Positions 1-8,009 of a stretch of 64,000 nucleotides of DNA are shown in pieces (within the stretch, counting starts at the first letter, position 1; each line of letters opens with the position of its first letter). This DNA is from Mesorhizobium ciceri biovar biserrulae WSM1271. Its GTDB lineage: Bacteria; Pseudomonadota; Alphaproteobacteria; Rhizobiales; Rhizobiaceae. The translations under genes were made by a program, and so were the position numbers. Where the stretch lies: assembly GCF_000185905.1 (NCBI RefSeq), contig NC_014923.1, positions 186,001 to 250,000 on the forward strand, written 5' to 3'. The notes beneath the pieces were generated by a model that made no database searches, was not told the origin of the DNA, and was given only the letters and a program-made list of their open reading frames with translations.

Positions 1-437
1 TCGTCAGGTTGCCGCATGCTGAAGGACTTCCCCTTCCTGCTTATGAAAGCACCGGTGCTGCCGGCATGGATCTGCGCGCCGCGGTGCCGGACGACCGGCC
101 GCTGCTGATCCTGCCCGGAAAACGCGCTCTGGTGCCGACCGGGCTGATCCTGGAAATTCCCGAAGGCATGGAAGGCCAGGTGCGGCCGCGCTCGGGCCTT
201 GCCTTCAAGCATGGGCTGACCGTCCTCAACACGCCCGGCACCATCGACAGCGACTATCGCGGCGAGGTGAAGGTGCTGCTGATCAATCTCGGCGATGAGG
301 ACTTTGCCGTGACGCGCGGCATGCGCATCGCCCAGATCGTTTTTGCCGCGGTGACGCAAGCCGCCGTGGAAGAGCGCAACCTGGCCGGCGGCACGGCGCG
401 CGGCGCGGGCGGGTTCGGATCGACCGGCACCGCCTGA
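1..437 (+). CDS. dut: dUTP diphosphatase (dUTPase), 5' end outside window
   Basis: Hydrolyses dUTP to dUMP and pyrophosphate, which keeps uracil out of DNA and supplies dUMP for thymidylate synthesis; the family works as a cytosolic homotrimer. All five dUTPase motifs are visible in order: AGMDLRA, PRSGLA, the substrate-binding [18 protein letters not shown] and the C-terminal glycine-rich [10 protein letters not shown]. The frame is open to the left edge (V-R-L-P before the first possible TTG at 9), so the true start lies upstream and only a few N-terminal residues are missing. The stop overlaps the ATG of the next gene (TGATG), so the two are translationally coupled. Confidence 0.95.
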   Translation, partial: VRLPHAEGLPLPAYESTGAAGMDLRAAVPDDRPLLILPGKRALVPTGLILEIPEGMEGQVRPRSGLAFKHGLTVLNTPGTIDSDYRGEVKVLLINLGDEDFAVTRGMRIAQIVFAAVTQAAVEERNLAGGTARGAGGFGSTGTA

Positions 438-1099
438 TGCCTGAACTGCCTAAACTTGTCATCTTCGACTGCGACGGGATCCTGGTCGATACGGAGAACC
501 TGGCCAATCGGCGCCTTGCCGAATGGCTGACCGCTGCCGGCTATCCGACAAGCTTCGAATATTGCCGCAAGAATTTCTCCGGCCGCAGCATGGCGTCGGT
601 GCAGAAAGAGATCGAAGAAGAGACCAGCGTCAGGCTTGGCGCCGATTTTGTCGATCGCTGGAACGCCGGCCTGCCAGACCTGTTCGCCCACGGCGTCGAA
701 GCAATCCCTTATGTCCGCGAATTCGTCGAGGCCGTGCGGTCAGCCGGGATCGCCTATTGCGTCGCCACCTCGGCCCGGGTGTCGAAGATGCACATCACAC
801 TTGGCCAGACCGGGCTGTTGCCGCTGTTCGAACACGCGATGTTTTCCTCAACGATGGTCGCGCGCGGCAAGCCGTTTCCGGACCTGTTCCTGCATGCTGC
901 GAAAACCGTGGGCTTTGCACCTGCCGACTGCATCGTCATCGAGGACAGCGTCGCTGGCACGCAGGCCGGCATCGCGGCCGGCATGCGGGTGTTTTCCTAT
1001 CACGCCGATCCCTATTCCGACCGCGACGGCCTTATCCAGGCCGGCGGCATCCTGTTCGACGACATGCGCGAACTGGCCGGGCTGGTGCCGATCCACTGA
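437..1099 (+). CDS. HAD-superfamily hydrolase (beta-phosphoglucomutase/phosphatase-like)
   Basis: A 220-residue haloacid-dehalogenase-fold protein. The N-terminal DCDGILVD carries the nucleophile and acid/base aspartates (D11 and D13); the helical cap follows; motif II lies in CVATSAR, the motif III lysine in RGKPFPD, and motif IV in IVIEDSVAG. The sequence resembles the subfamily that includes beta-phosphoglucomutase and small phosphosugar phosphatases. The start overlaps the dut stop by one base, so it is in an operon with dut. The substrate cannot be told from the sequence. Confidence 0.85.
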   Translation: MPELPKLVIFDCDGILVDTENLANRRLAEWLTAAGYPTSFEYCRKNFSGRSMASVQKEIEEETSVRLGADFVDRWNAGLPDLFAHGVEAIPYVREFVEAVRSAGIAYCVATSARVSKMHITLGQTGLLPLFEHAMFSSTMVARGKPFPDLFLHAAKTVGFAPADCIVIEDSVAGTQAGIAAGMRVFSYHADPYSDRDGLIQAGGILFDDMRELAGLVPIH

Positions 1100-1168
1100 G
1101 CTGGCTGACGGACTGGACGGGTTGGGAGGCTGTGCTACGTTCCGCGCGCCCGACAGCCTGAGGCGACC

Positions 1169-2023
1169 ATGCCGACGAACCTGCTTCGCTTCATCCTCGC
1201 CGTGATGCTGCTGCCATTGCTGTGGACCGCAGCCGGCGCGCAAGACGCCAGCCTTCCGGAGCTCGGCAGCCCACTGCCCGGCCAAAAAGACATCACCTAT
1301 CTCGACCTCGCCAGGATGATCATTCCAGACCTCGCCGCCGACAAGAATGGCTTTTACAGGGGCGGGCTGCCGATCGCGATGCGCCATATCGAGGGACCCG
1401 ACAGCGGCGGCTCGCCGCCCGAAACCTCAGGCTTTTCCAATGCCTCCGTGCTTGCCATCAAGGCGGGAGGCAAGGACCGCCTGACCATGCTGTTCGATCT
1501 CGGCGATTCCTCAGACAGCGCAGAAGGCTATGCGGTGCTAGCGCTCTACGACATTACGGGCAAACCAAGGCTGCTCGACGCCGCCAATGTCGCCCTCGAC
1601 CGCAGCACCTATTTCCGCGAACCCGGCAAGCTCGGCATCGGCGCCAATGATGATATCCTCATGATCGAGAGTTCGCATTCCAATTCAAACCAGAACTATA
1701 TGATCGTCCCGCTGATTATGGTCGCCAGGGACAAGTTGAAGCTGATCGACATCATCTATTTGTTCGACGAGCACGTGTGTGCCTATAGCCGGACGCAGGA
1801 CGTTGCCTTTAAAGCCATCGCAGAGGGCCGACGCCATGCGGCGATCAAGGTAACGGTGACCGATGCCACCGTCGTGAACGACGAAAGCTGCGATGACCAG
1901 CCGCCCAAACCTGAATCTCACGACATCTCCGTCACCTATCATTGGGACAAGACAACGTCGCACTACGCCAAGGATTCCGACGCGCTGAACAATTTGGCAG
2001 GAGAGAACGCCAAACGCTTCTGA
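1169..2023 (+). CDS. secreted protein of unknown function
   Basis: A 284-residue protein whose family I do not recognise. The first 24 residues form a signal peptide: basic start, hydrophobic core FILAVMLLPLLW, then AAGA before QDA. The mature part is polar, has no further membrane segment and contains only two cysteines (about residues 202 and 239), which could form a disulfide in the periplasm. A GAGG Shine-Dalgarno sits just before the ATG. It follows the HAD gene by about 70 bases on the same strand and may share its transcript. Confidence 0.7.
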   Translation: MPTNLLRFILAVMLLPLLWTAAGAQDASLPELGSPLPGQKDITYLDLARMIIPDLAADKNGFYRGGLPIAMRHIEGPDSGGSPPETSGFSNASVLAIKAGGKDRLTMLFDLGDSSDSAEGYAVLALYDITGKPRLLDAANVALDRSTYFREPGKLGIGANDDILMIESSHSNSNQNYMIVPLIMVARDKLKLIDIIYLFDEHVCAYSRTQDVAFKAIAEGRRHAAIKVTVTDATVVNDESCDDQPPKPESHDISVTYHWDKTTSHYAKDSDALNNLAGENAKRF

Positions 2024-2103
2024 ACCAACCGCATTCGTTTGCCCGGCCAGATGGAGCAGGATAAAATCCGCTCGGCCACACCGCATATGATGGGGGAACT
2101 ACC

Positions 2104-2907
2104 ATGGACAAGGGCAAGATCTTTCGCGACCTGCATGCCTCGACCTTCGTCATGCCCAATCCCTGGGATATCGGCACGACCAAGCTGCTCGGCTCGTTCG
2201 GCTTCACGGCGCTGGCGACGACCAGCGCCGGCTTTGCCTTTTCGCGCGGCCTGCCGGACGGCGCGGTGACCTTCGACCAGATGATCCACCATTGCCGCGA
2301 AGTGACCGCGGCGACCAGCCTGCCGGTCTCGGCCGACCTCGAGAAAGGCAAGGGCGACAGCGCCGAGCAGGCCGCCGAAACCATCTTCGCGGCGGAAGCT
2401 GCCGGCCTTGCCGGCTGCTCGATCGAAGACCACACCGGCGATCCGGACAAGCCGATCTATGATTTTGCGCACGCCGTCGAACGCGTTGCGGCGGCCGTGG
2501 AAGCGGCGCGGGCCCTGAAACGCGATTTCGTCTTCACTGCGCGGGCCGAGAATTTCCTCTGGGGCAAGTCCGACCTCGACGACACGATCAAGCGGCTGCA
2601 GGCGTTCGAGAAGGCCGGCGCCGACGTACTCTATGCGCCAAGCATCGGCAACGTCGAGATGATCCGCACGCTCTGCTCTGCCGTCAGCAAGCCGGTCAAT
2701 GTCATGGCGGTACCGGGCTTTACCATCGCCGATCTCGCCATGGCCGGCGTCAAGCGTATCTCGCTCGGGCCGTGGCTGACCAATTTCGCCTACGGCATGC
2801 TGGAAACGGCGGCACGCGAAATCCAGCAAGACGGCACCTTCGGCTTCACCCGCGCCGCCATGCCGTTCAGCAAATTGCAGGCCCTCTTCGGCAAATCTTC
2901 GGATTAA
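2104..2907 (+). CDS. isocitrate lyase/PEP mutase family enzyme
   Basis: A 267-residue TIM-barrel enzyme of the isocitrate lyase/phosphoenolpyruvate mutase superfamily, whose members cleave or rearrange C-C or P-C bonds next to a carboxylate using Mg2+. Family marks are the N-terminal MPNPWDIGTTKLL, the metal-binding region SADLEKGKGD, the catalytic-loop region SIEDHTGDP (about residue 107) and FTARAENF. The isocitrate-lyase signature KKCGH is absent, so a 2-methylisocitrate or oxaloacetate-type lyase, or an unassigned member, is more likely. It lies 13 bases upstream of the hydroxyproline dehydratase on the same strand and probably shares its transcript. Confidence 0.85.
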   Translation: MDKGKIFRDLHASTFVMPNPWDIGTTKLLGSFGFTALATTSAGFAFSRGLPDGAVTFDQMIHHCREVTAATSLPVSADLEKGKGDSAEQAAETIFAAEAAGLAGCSIEDHTGDPDKPIYDFAHAVERVAAAVEAARALKRDFVFTARAENFLWGKSDLDDTIKRLQAFEKAGADVLYAPSIGNVEMIRTLCSAVSKPVNVMAVPGFTIADLAMAGVKRISLGPWLTNFAYGMLETAAREIQQDGTFGFTRAAMPFSKLQALFGKSSD

Positions 2908-2920
2908 TGGGGCCCGTCGC

Positions 2921-3919
2921 ATGACGCTGACCGTGATCGACATGCATACCGGCGGCGAGCCGCTGAGGATCGTCACCGGCGGCTATCCCGGTATCCCCAA
3001 GGGCACGATCCTGGAAAAGCGCGCCTATGTGCGCGACCATCTCGATCATCTCAGGAAAATCCTGATGTTCGAGCCACGCGGCCATTACGACATGTATGGC
3101 GCCTTGCTGGTCGAGCCGGACCTGCCCGGCGCCGACCTCGCCGTGCTGTTCATGCACAATGAGGGTTATTCGACGATGTGCGGCCACGCCATCGTCGCGC
3201 TCGGCCGCTACGCCATCGATGAAGGGCTGGTGGCGAAACAGGAACCAGTCACGACAGTCAATATCGAGGCGCCGTGCGGGCTGGTCGTCGCCTCGGTCGA
3301 GGTCAGGGACGGCAAGGCCGGTGCGGTGTCGTTCGAAAGCGTGCCGGCCTTCCTGTTCGCCGGTGGACAGGCGATCGAATTGGCGGGCCACGGCACGATT
3401 GGCTTCGACGTCGCCTATGGCGGCGCCTTCTACGCGCTGGCCGATTGTCACCAATTCGGGCTCGAATTCGGCAGAAGCCGGATGCGCGATTTCGTCGATG
3501 CGGCAACGGGGCTGACGGACAGGCTCAAGGCTGAATTTCCGCTGTCGCATCCCGACCACGGCGACCTTGCCTTCCTATACGGTACCATCCTGACCGATGG
3601 CCGCGACACATTTTCCGGCGAGGTGACCAAAAACATCTGCGTCTTCGCCGAAGCCGAGGTCGACCGCTCGCCAACCGGTTCCGGCGTCACCGCAAGGCTG
3701 GCGGCCATGCATGCCAAAGGCGAGATCGCGATCGGACAGACGCGCACATTCGAGAGCATCGCCGGCTCGCGTTTTTCCGGAGCCGTGGCGCGGACGGCGA
3801 AGGCTGGACGGCATGAGGCGATCATCGCCCGCGTCGGCGGCCGCGCCTATTATTCCGGGCGGGCCGAATTCATCGTCGAGGCCGATGACGAGCTCGGACG
3901 CGGATTTCTGTTGCGCTGA
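2921..3919 (+). CDS. trans-3-hydroxy-L-proline dehydratase (proline racemase family)
   Basis: A 332-residue member of the proline racemase family. The first catalytic cysteine is present (MCGHA, C87), but the second position, cysteine in racemases and epimerases, is threonine (DRSPTGSG, T252). Cys/Thr is the known hallmark of trans-3-hydroxy-L-proline dehydratases (the human L3HYPDH type), which give delta1-pyrroline-2-carboxylate. I therefore call it a dehydratase rather than 4-hydroxyproline epimerase. No ketimine reductase or hydroxyproline transporter is adjacent, so the rest of the pathway must be encoded elsewhere. Its nearest partner is the PEP-mutase-family gene just upstream. Confidence 0.85.
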   Translation: MTLTVIDMHTGGEPLRIVTGGYPGIPKGTILEKRAYVRDHLDHLRKILMFEPRGHYDMYGALLVEPDLPGADLAVLFMHNEGYSTMCGHAIVALGRYAIDEGLVAKQEPVTTVNIEAPCGLVVASVEVRDGKAGAVSFESVPAFLFAGGQAIELAGHGTIGFDVAYGGAFYALADCHQFGLEFGRSRMRDFVDAATGLTDRLKAEFPLSHPDHGDLAFLYGTILTDGRDTFSGEVTKNICVFAEAEVDRSPTGSGVTARLAAMHAKGEIAIGQTRTFESIAGSRFSGAVARTAKAGRHEAIIARVGGRAYYSGRAEFIVEADDELGRGFLLR

Positions 3920-3928
3920 AGAAAATGC

Positions 3929-4639
3929 CTAGCCGCGTGAGGGGCGAGCCACTTCCCGCACCGAGATCGCCTTGTGCAGATGCACCATCATGGCGGCGGC
4001 GAAGAGCGGCGTCAGCAGGTTGAGCAACGGCACGGCGAGGAAAGCGGCGATGAGCAGCCCGGCGAGAAACACTGTGCCGGCATAGTGCCTGCGCAAGGCC
4101 CTGGCCTCGTCTTCGCCGCGAAAGCGCATGGCGGCGAATTCGAAGAACTCGCGCCCGAGCAGATAGCCGTTGACGATGAAGAAGGAGGCTATGTTGACGC
4201 CCGGCACCAAGAGAAGCAGCAGGGCGACGATGTTGCCGAGAGTGACGACACCGAGGAATCGCGCCGACAGCACCAGCGAGCGCAGCGCCGGCATGGCGCG
4301 GCCGGTCGGATCGCGGGGATAGTCGGTGCGCTCGACCACTTCGGCGATATCGTCGAGGAACAGGCCAGCGACAACAGCCGTCACCGGCGCGATGAGCAAC
4401 GCCATGCCGAAGGCAAGCGCTATTGCCGCGATGATGCCGCCGAGCCACCCGGCCCAGGACGGCATGCCGGGCAACAGCGTCTGCAGCCACGGCAGCGCCA
4501 GCCACTCGACGAGGCTGGTCAGGCCGAACCACAGAGCCACCAGTGCCAGCACGGTCAAGCCCAGCGTCTTGACGAACACGGCCCGAAAGGGAGGCGAAAT
4601 CAGCTCGAGGGCCGCAGCGCGGGCAGCGTCGAAAATCAC
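3929..4639 (-). CDS. EI24/CysZ-like integral membrane protein
   Basis: A 236-residue inner-membrane protein with several hydrophobic segments (about residues 24-50, 66-92, 130-155 and 194-220). It matches the EI24 domain found in CysZ sulfate permeases and in many alphaproteobacterial proteins labelled 'sulfate transporter family'. The conserved central stretch PGVNIASFFIVNGYLLGREFF is characteristic. No cysteine-biosynthesis gene is nearby, so sulfate transport is not supported by context. It is convergent with the hydroxyproline dehydratase (9 bases between the stops). Confidence 0.75.
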   Translation of the reverse strand: MIFDAARAAALELISPPFRAVFVKTLGLTVLALVALWFGLTSLVEWLALPWLQTLLPGMPSWAGWLGGIIAAIALAFGMALLIAPVTAVVAGLFLDDIAEVVERTDYPRDPTGRAMPALRSLVLSARFLGVVTLGNIVALLLLLVPGVNIASFFIVNGYLLGREFFEFAAMRFRGEDEARALRRHYAGTVFLAGLLIAAFLAVPLLNLLTPLFAAAMMVHLHKAISVREVARPSRG

Positions 4640-4729
4640 CTTGTCACACCCCCGGTTAGCGGACGCCGCCTAAAAGGCGGATGCTTCCGAGATAGGCAGC
4701 GCAGGCCATGAGCACAAGCGGGCTGGCGT

Positions 4730-5662
4730 TTACCGCGCAAACGCCGGCTTTCGAACTGGGATGGTCATGGCAGCGACCCCGGCCACGACAAAACCCATGC
4801 CCAGCCATGCCGTCGAACCAAGACTTTCGCCGAGGAAGAGAGCGCCGATGCCGACGCCGATCGGCACGCGCAGATAGGCCTGCGAGGTGGTGCCGACCGA
4901 ACCCAGCGTGTGGATGAGGCGGAAATAGATAACGAAGGCCAGCGCGGTGGAAAAGACCGACAGGCCGAGCAGGGCCAGGATCGACGCGGTCGATGGCGCC
5001 AGCGTCCACGGCTGGTCGAACACCAGACTGAGCGGCACGAGGATGACGGCGCCGCACAGCATGGAACCGGCGGCCGGTAGCATTGGGTCGAGGCCCTTGA
5101 AACCGCGGCCGAAAATGGCGGCCCCGGCATAGCAGACCGTCGCGGCGACGATTGCCAATTGCGCCCACAATTCATGACCGAGGCCACTCAGCGCCTGCGT
5201 GCCGATAATGAGGCAGATGCCGGCAATGCCGGCGCCCACACCGATCAGTTTGCGCAAGGTGACCGGCTCGTGGCGGGTGATGAGCGCGGTCAAGAGGAAG
5301 GTGAAGATCGGCGAGGTCGCGTTGAGGATGGTGGCGAGGCCGGCATCGACCGAGCGTTCGGCCGCGGCGATCAGGGTGAACGGAATAACGCTGTTGAGGC
5401 AGGCCTGGAAGGCGAAGCGGCGCCAGCTTGCAGCGTCGCCCGGCAAGGCGAGCCCGCGCCAGCGGATGATGGCCAACAGGATGCCGCCAGCGATCAGGGT
5501 GCGGGCGGCAATGAAGGTGACCGGCGGGATGGTTTCGACGCCGATCTTGATGAAGGTGTAGGAGGCGCCCCAGAGCACTGCCAGCACGACGAGCAGTACC
5601 AGGTCGGTGGTCAGATCGTTTTTTGCAGGCTCGTTCTTCGTCGACATGCTTTTTGTAGACAT
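4730..5662 (-). CDS. DMT-superfamily (EamA) transporter
   Basis: About 310 residues with ten hydrophobic segments in two EamA repeats: the first begins VLAVLWGASYTFIKIG, the second about 160 residues later at the GLGHELWAQLAIVAATVCYAG region. Members export metabolites or amino acids by proton antiport; the substrate is unknown. Two closely spaced ATGs are possible (MSTKSMSTKNE, at 5662 and 5647). A longer reading frame starting at 5806 would add a polar, low-complexity leader without family support, so I prefer 5662. It is divergent from the adenosine-kinase-like gene. Confidence 0.8.
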   Translation of the reverse strand: MSTKSMSTKNEPAKNDLTTDLVLLVVLAVLWGASYTFIKIGVETIPPVTFIAARTLIAGGILLAIIRWRGLALPGDAASWRRFAFQACLNSVIPFTLIAAAERSVDAGLATILNATSPIFTFLLTALITRHEPVTLRKLIGVGAGIAGICLIIGTQALSGLGHELWAQLAIVAATVCYAGAAIFGRGFKGLDPMLPAAGSMLCGAVILVPLSLVFDQPWTLAPSTASILALLGLSVFSTALAFVIYFRLIHTLGSVGTTSQAYLRVPIGVGIGALFLGESLGSTAWLGMGFVVAGVAAMTIPVRKPAFAR

Positions 5663-5892
5663 TGGGGGCTGGCTCGCCTTCGAAGCGGGATCGTCTGATC
5701 CAGGCTTATAGGCGGTGCGGCGATGAAATGCTTCGGCCACGGTCGAATTCTCATAGCGCCTCGCGGCTGATGCGCCTTTGCCTGTTCCGCCAAAGTTGCG
5801 TGTCACGCCCTAGGCAAACCGGTTTCAAATCGCTAGACCCGCGCCGGGCCGGCGTGGCAAGAAGCCGGCTCGGGTTTTTGGCGGAGATTTTG

Positions 5893-6885
5893 ATGCCGGA
5901 TTATGACGTGCTTTGCATCGGCAATGCCATTGTCGACATCATCGCCCAGTGCGACGAGGAATTCCTCGAGACCAACGGCATCATCAAGGGCGCGATGAAC
6001 CTCATCGACACACAACGCGCCGAACTGCTCTACAGCCGCATGGGCCCGGCGATCGAGGCGTCCGGCGGCAGCGCCGGCAACACGGCGGCCGGCGTCGCCA
6101 GCTTCGGCGGCCGCGCCGCCTTCTTCGGCAAGGTCTCCAACGATGCGCTGGGCGAAATCTACGCGCACGACATCCATGCACAGGGCGTCGCCTTCGACAC
6201 CACGCCGCTCAAGGGCGAGCCGCCGACGGCGCGGTCGATGATCTTCGTCACCCCTGACGGCGAGCGTTCGATGAACACCTATCTCGGCGCCTGCGTCGAG
6301 CTTGGGCCGGAGGATGTCGAGGCCGATAAGGCTTCTGGCGCCAAGGTCACCTATTTCGAAGGCTATCTGTGGGACCCGCCGCGCGCCAAGGAAGCGATCC
6401 GCCAGACGGCGAAGCTGGCGCACGCAGCAGGCCGCGAAGTGTCGATGACGCTGTCGGATTCGTTCTGCGTCGACCGCTACCGCGACGAATTCCTCGAGCT
6501 GATGCGTTCGGGCACGGTCGACATCGTCTTTGCCAACAGCCACGAGATCAAATCGCTCTACCAGACATCCTCGTTCGACGAGGCGCTGGCGCAGATCCGC
6601 AAGGATTGCCGGATCGCCGCCGTGACCCGCTCGGAAAAAGGCTCCGTGATCGTGCGCGGCGACGAGACGGTGGTGATCAAGGCGACCGCCATCAAGGAAC
6701 TGGTCGACACGACGGGCGCCGGCGATCTCTATGCCGCCGGCTTCCTGCATGGCTACACGCAAGGCCGCGACCTGCAAACCTGCGGCGACCTTGGCTCACT
6801 GGCGGCCGGATTGGTGATCCAGCAGATCGGCCCCAGGCCCCGGCAGAATCTGCGCCGCGAGGCTGAGCAGGCGGGATTGCTGTAG
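5893..6885 (+). CDS. PfkB-family carbohydrate/adenosine kinase
   Basis: A 330-residue ribokinase-fold kinase. The N-terminal VLCIGNAIVDIIAQ, the substrate-loop GGSAGNTAAGVASFGG (about residue 55) and the C-terminal anion-hole motif DTTGAGDLYAAGF with its catalytic aspartate mark the PfkB family. The overall pattern is that of rhizobial proteins annotated as adenosine kinase, which phosphorylate adenosine to AMP for purine salvage; a sugar substrate is the alternative. The ATG at 5893 has a GGAG Shine-Dalgarno 6 bases upstream; upstream codons belong to non-coding sequence. Confidence 0.85.
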   Translation: MPDYDVLCIGNAIVDIIAQCDEEFLETNGIIKGAMNLIDTQRAELLYSRMGPAIEASGGSAGNTAAGVASFGGRAAFFGKVSNDALGEIYAHDIHAQGVAFDTTPLKGEPPTARSMIFVTPDGERSMNTYLGACVELGPEDVEADKASGAKVTYFEGYLWDPPRAKEAIRQTAKLAHAAGREVSMTLSDSFCVDRYRDEFLELMRSGTVDIVFANSHEIKSLYQTSSFDEALAQIRKDCRIAAVTRSEKGSVIVRGDETVVIKATAIKELVDTTGAGDLYAAGFLHGYTQGRDLQTCGDLGSLAAGLVIQQIGPRPRQNLRREAEQAGLL

Positions 6886-6900
6886 GGGTCCCGACGCTTT

Positions 6901-7060
6901 TAACCTCTCCCCTTGTGGGAGAGGTCGGATTGCCCCGATTTGTCCTTTACAAATCGGATGGCAATCCGGGTGAGGGGTAGCTTGGCGCCAAGCTGGAACA
7001 CCCCTCAACCGTCTTGGCGCTACGCGCCAATCCACCTTCTCCCACAAGGGGAGAAGGAAA
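6901..7060 (+). repeat. RIME-like intergenic palindromic mosaic element
   Basis: A dense set of nested inverted repeats fills most of the 389-base gap between the kinase and the next gene. CTCTCCCCTTGTGGGAGAGG (6905-6924) is answered by CTTCTCCCACAAGGGGAGAAG (7035-7055). Inside, GGATTGCC (6927-6934) pairs with GGCAATCC (6960-6967) around CCGATTT/AAATCGG, and TTGGCGC pairs with GCGCCAA (about 7014-7030). This is the style of the rhizobial intergenic mosaic elements (RIME). It could fold in RNA and may end or stabilise the kinase transcript. I see no coding in 6886-7274. Confidence 0.7.
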
Positions 7061-7274
7061 TGCCGTCGCGCGGCTGTCACACATGACACCTACACGCAAT
7101 CTGGGCGCCCGCGACTAACATCGGTGCGCCCTCAGTCAGTTGGGGTGTCAAGACATGCAAGACAGCAAGCTGTCGGGCGGCCGGACCGGTTGCCGCCGCG
7201 ATTTCCGTTTTCCGCACTAGAAGTTCAACAATCGGCCGCAGCTGAGGGGGAGCGCGCGGCCAGAAGACAGATGC

Positions 7275-7976
7275 ATGAACAGATTTCAAATCCAGGGCCT
7301 CAAGCAGGACGACTTCGCGGAGATGGTCGCGGAAGACGTCGAACGTGCACTTGCCCACTATGACGAGGCCATCAACAAGCCCACCATGGTCTCGGTCGGC
7401 AAGATCGCCGGCAGCATAGCGTCCGCTGTCACCTTGCTGTCACCGAAGCACCAGCGCGCCATCGACGCCATCCATGCCGACCTGCCCGGCCTGGCGTCGA
7501 AATTCGTGCGCGCGCTGGCGGCGGAAGCCGCGCGCCGCAGCGAAGCCGGTATTGCCGGCGTGACAAATCCGCCGACGACCCCGTTGGCCGATGTCGAGCC
7601 TCCTTCGCTGCCAAAGTCCGACGATCTCGAATCGATGCTGATCGAGGACTGGGCCGGCCGCGTCGCCGGTTCGACCTATCTGGAAGAGCATCTGCGCATC
7701 GCCCGCTCGACCCTGCACCGCTGGCAGCGGCGGGGTGAGGTCATCGCCTTGCGCAAGGGCGGCCGCAAACATGTCTTCCCGCTGGCGCAGTTCGTCGACG
7801 GCCGGCCGGTTGCAGGCATTCGCGACGTGCTATCCCTGATCACCAATCCGAGGCTCGCATGGCTGTGGCTGACGCGGCCCTCGGCGCAGCTCGACGGCCG
7901 CGTCCCGATCGACTTGCTGCGGCAGGATCAGGTGGACGAGGTCGTCGAGGCCGCGCGCGTATTCGCGCCAGGCTGA
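7275..7976 (+). CDS. antitoxin Xre/MbcA/ParS-like protein, no toxin partner
   Basis: A 233-residue protein. The C-terminal ~50 residues (NPRLAWLWLTRPSAQLDGR followed by PIDLLRQDQVDEVVEAA) match the MbcA/ParS toxin-binding domain (formerly DUF2384). Before it, about residues 130-175 form a helix-turn-helix-like segment (YLEEHLRIARSTLHRWQRRG). The first ~125 residues are unassigned and much longer than the leader of typical antitoxins. No RES-domain toxin lies on either side, so it may be a stand-alone regulator. The Shine-Dalgarno is weak and the start is uncertain. Confidence 0.6.
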   Translation: MNRFQIQGLKQDDFAEMVAEDVERALAHYDEAINKPTMVSVGKIAGSIASAVTLLSPKHQRAIDAIHADLPGLASKFVRALAAEAARRSEAGIAGVTNPPTTPLADVEPPSLPKSDDLESMLIEDWAGRVAGSTYLEEHLRIARSTLHRWQRRGEVIALRKGGRKHVFPLAQFVDGRPVAGIRDVLSLITNPRLAWLWLTRPSAQLDGRVPIDLLRQDQVDEVVEAARVFAPG

Positions 7977-8009
7977 ACGCCTCGCGGACTCACCGCTGAG
8001 GCCAGCCCC

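Noticed and set aside
2921..3919. 4-hydroxyproline epimerase or proline racemase
   Set aside because: The second catalytic cysteine is replaced by threonine (T252), which fits the dehydratase group.
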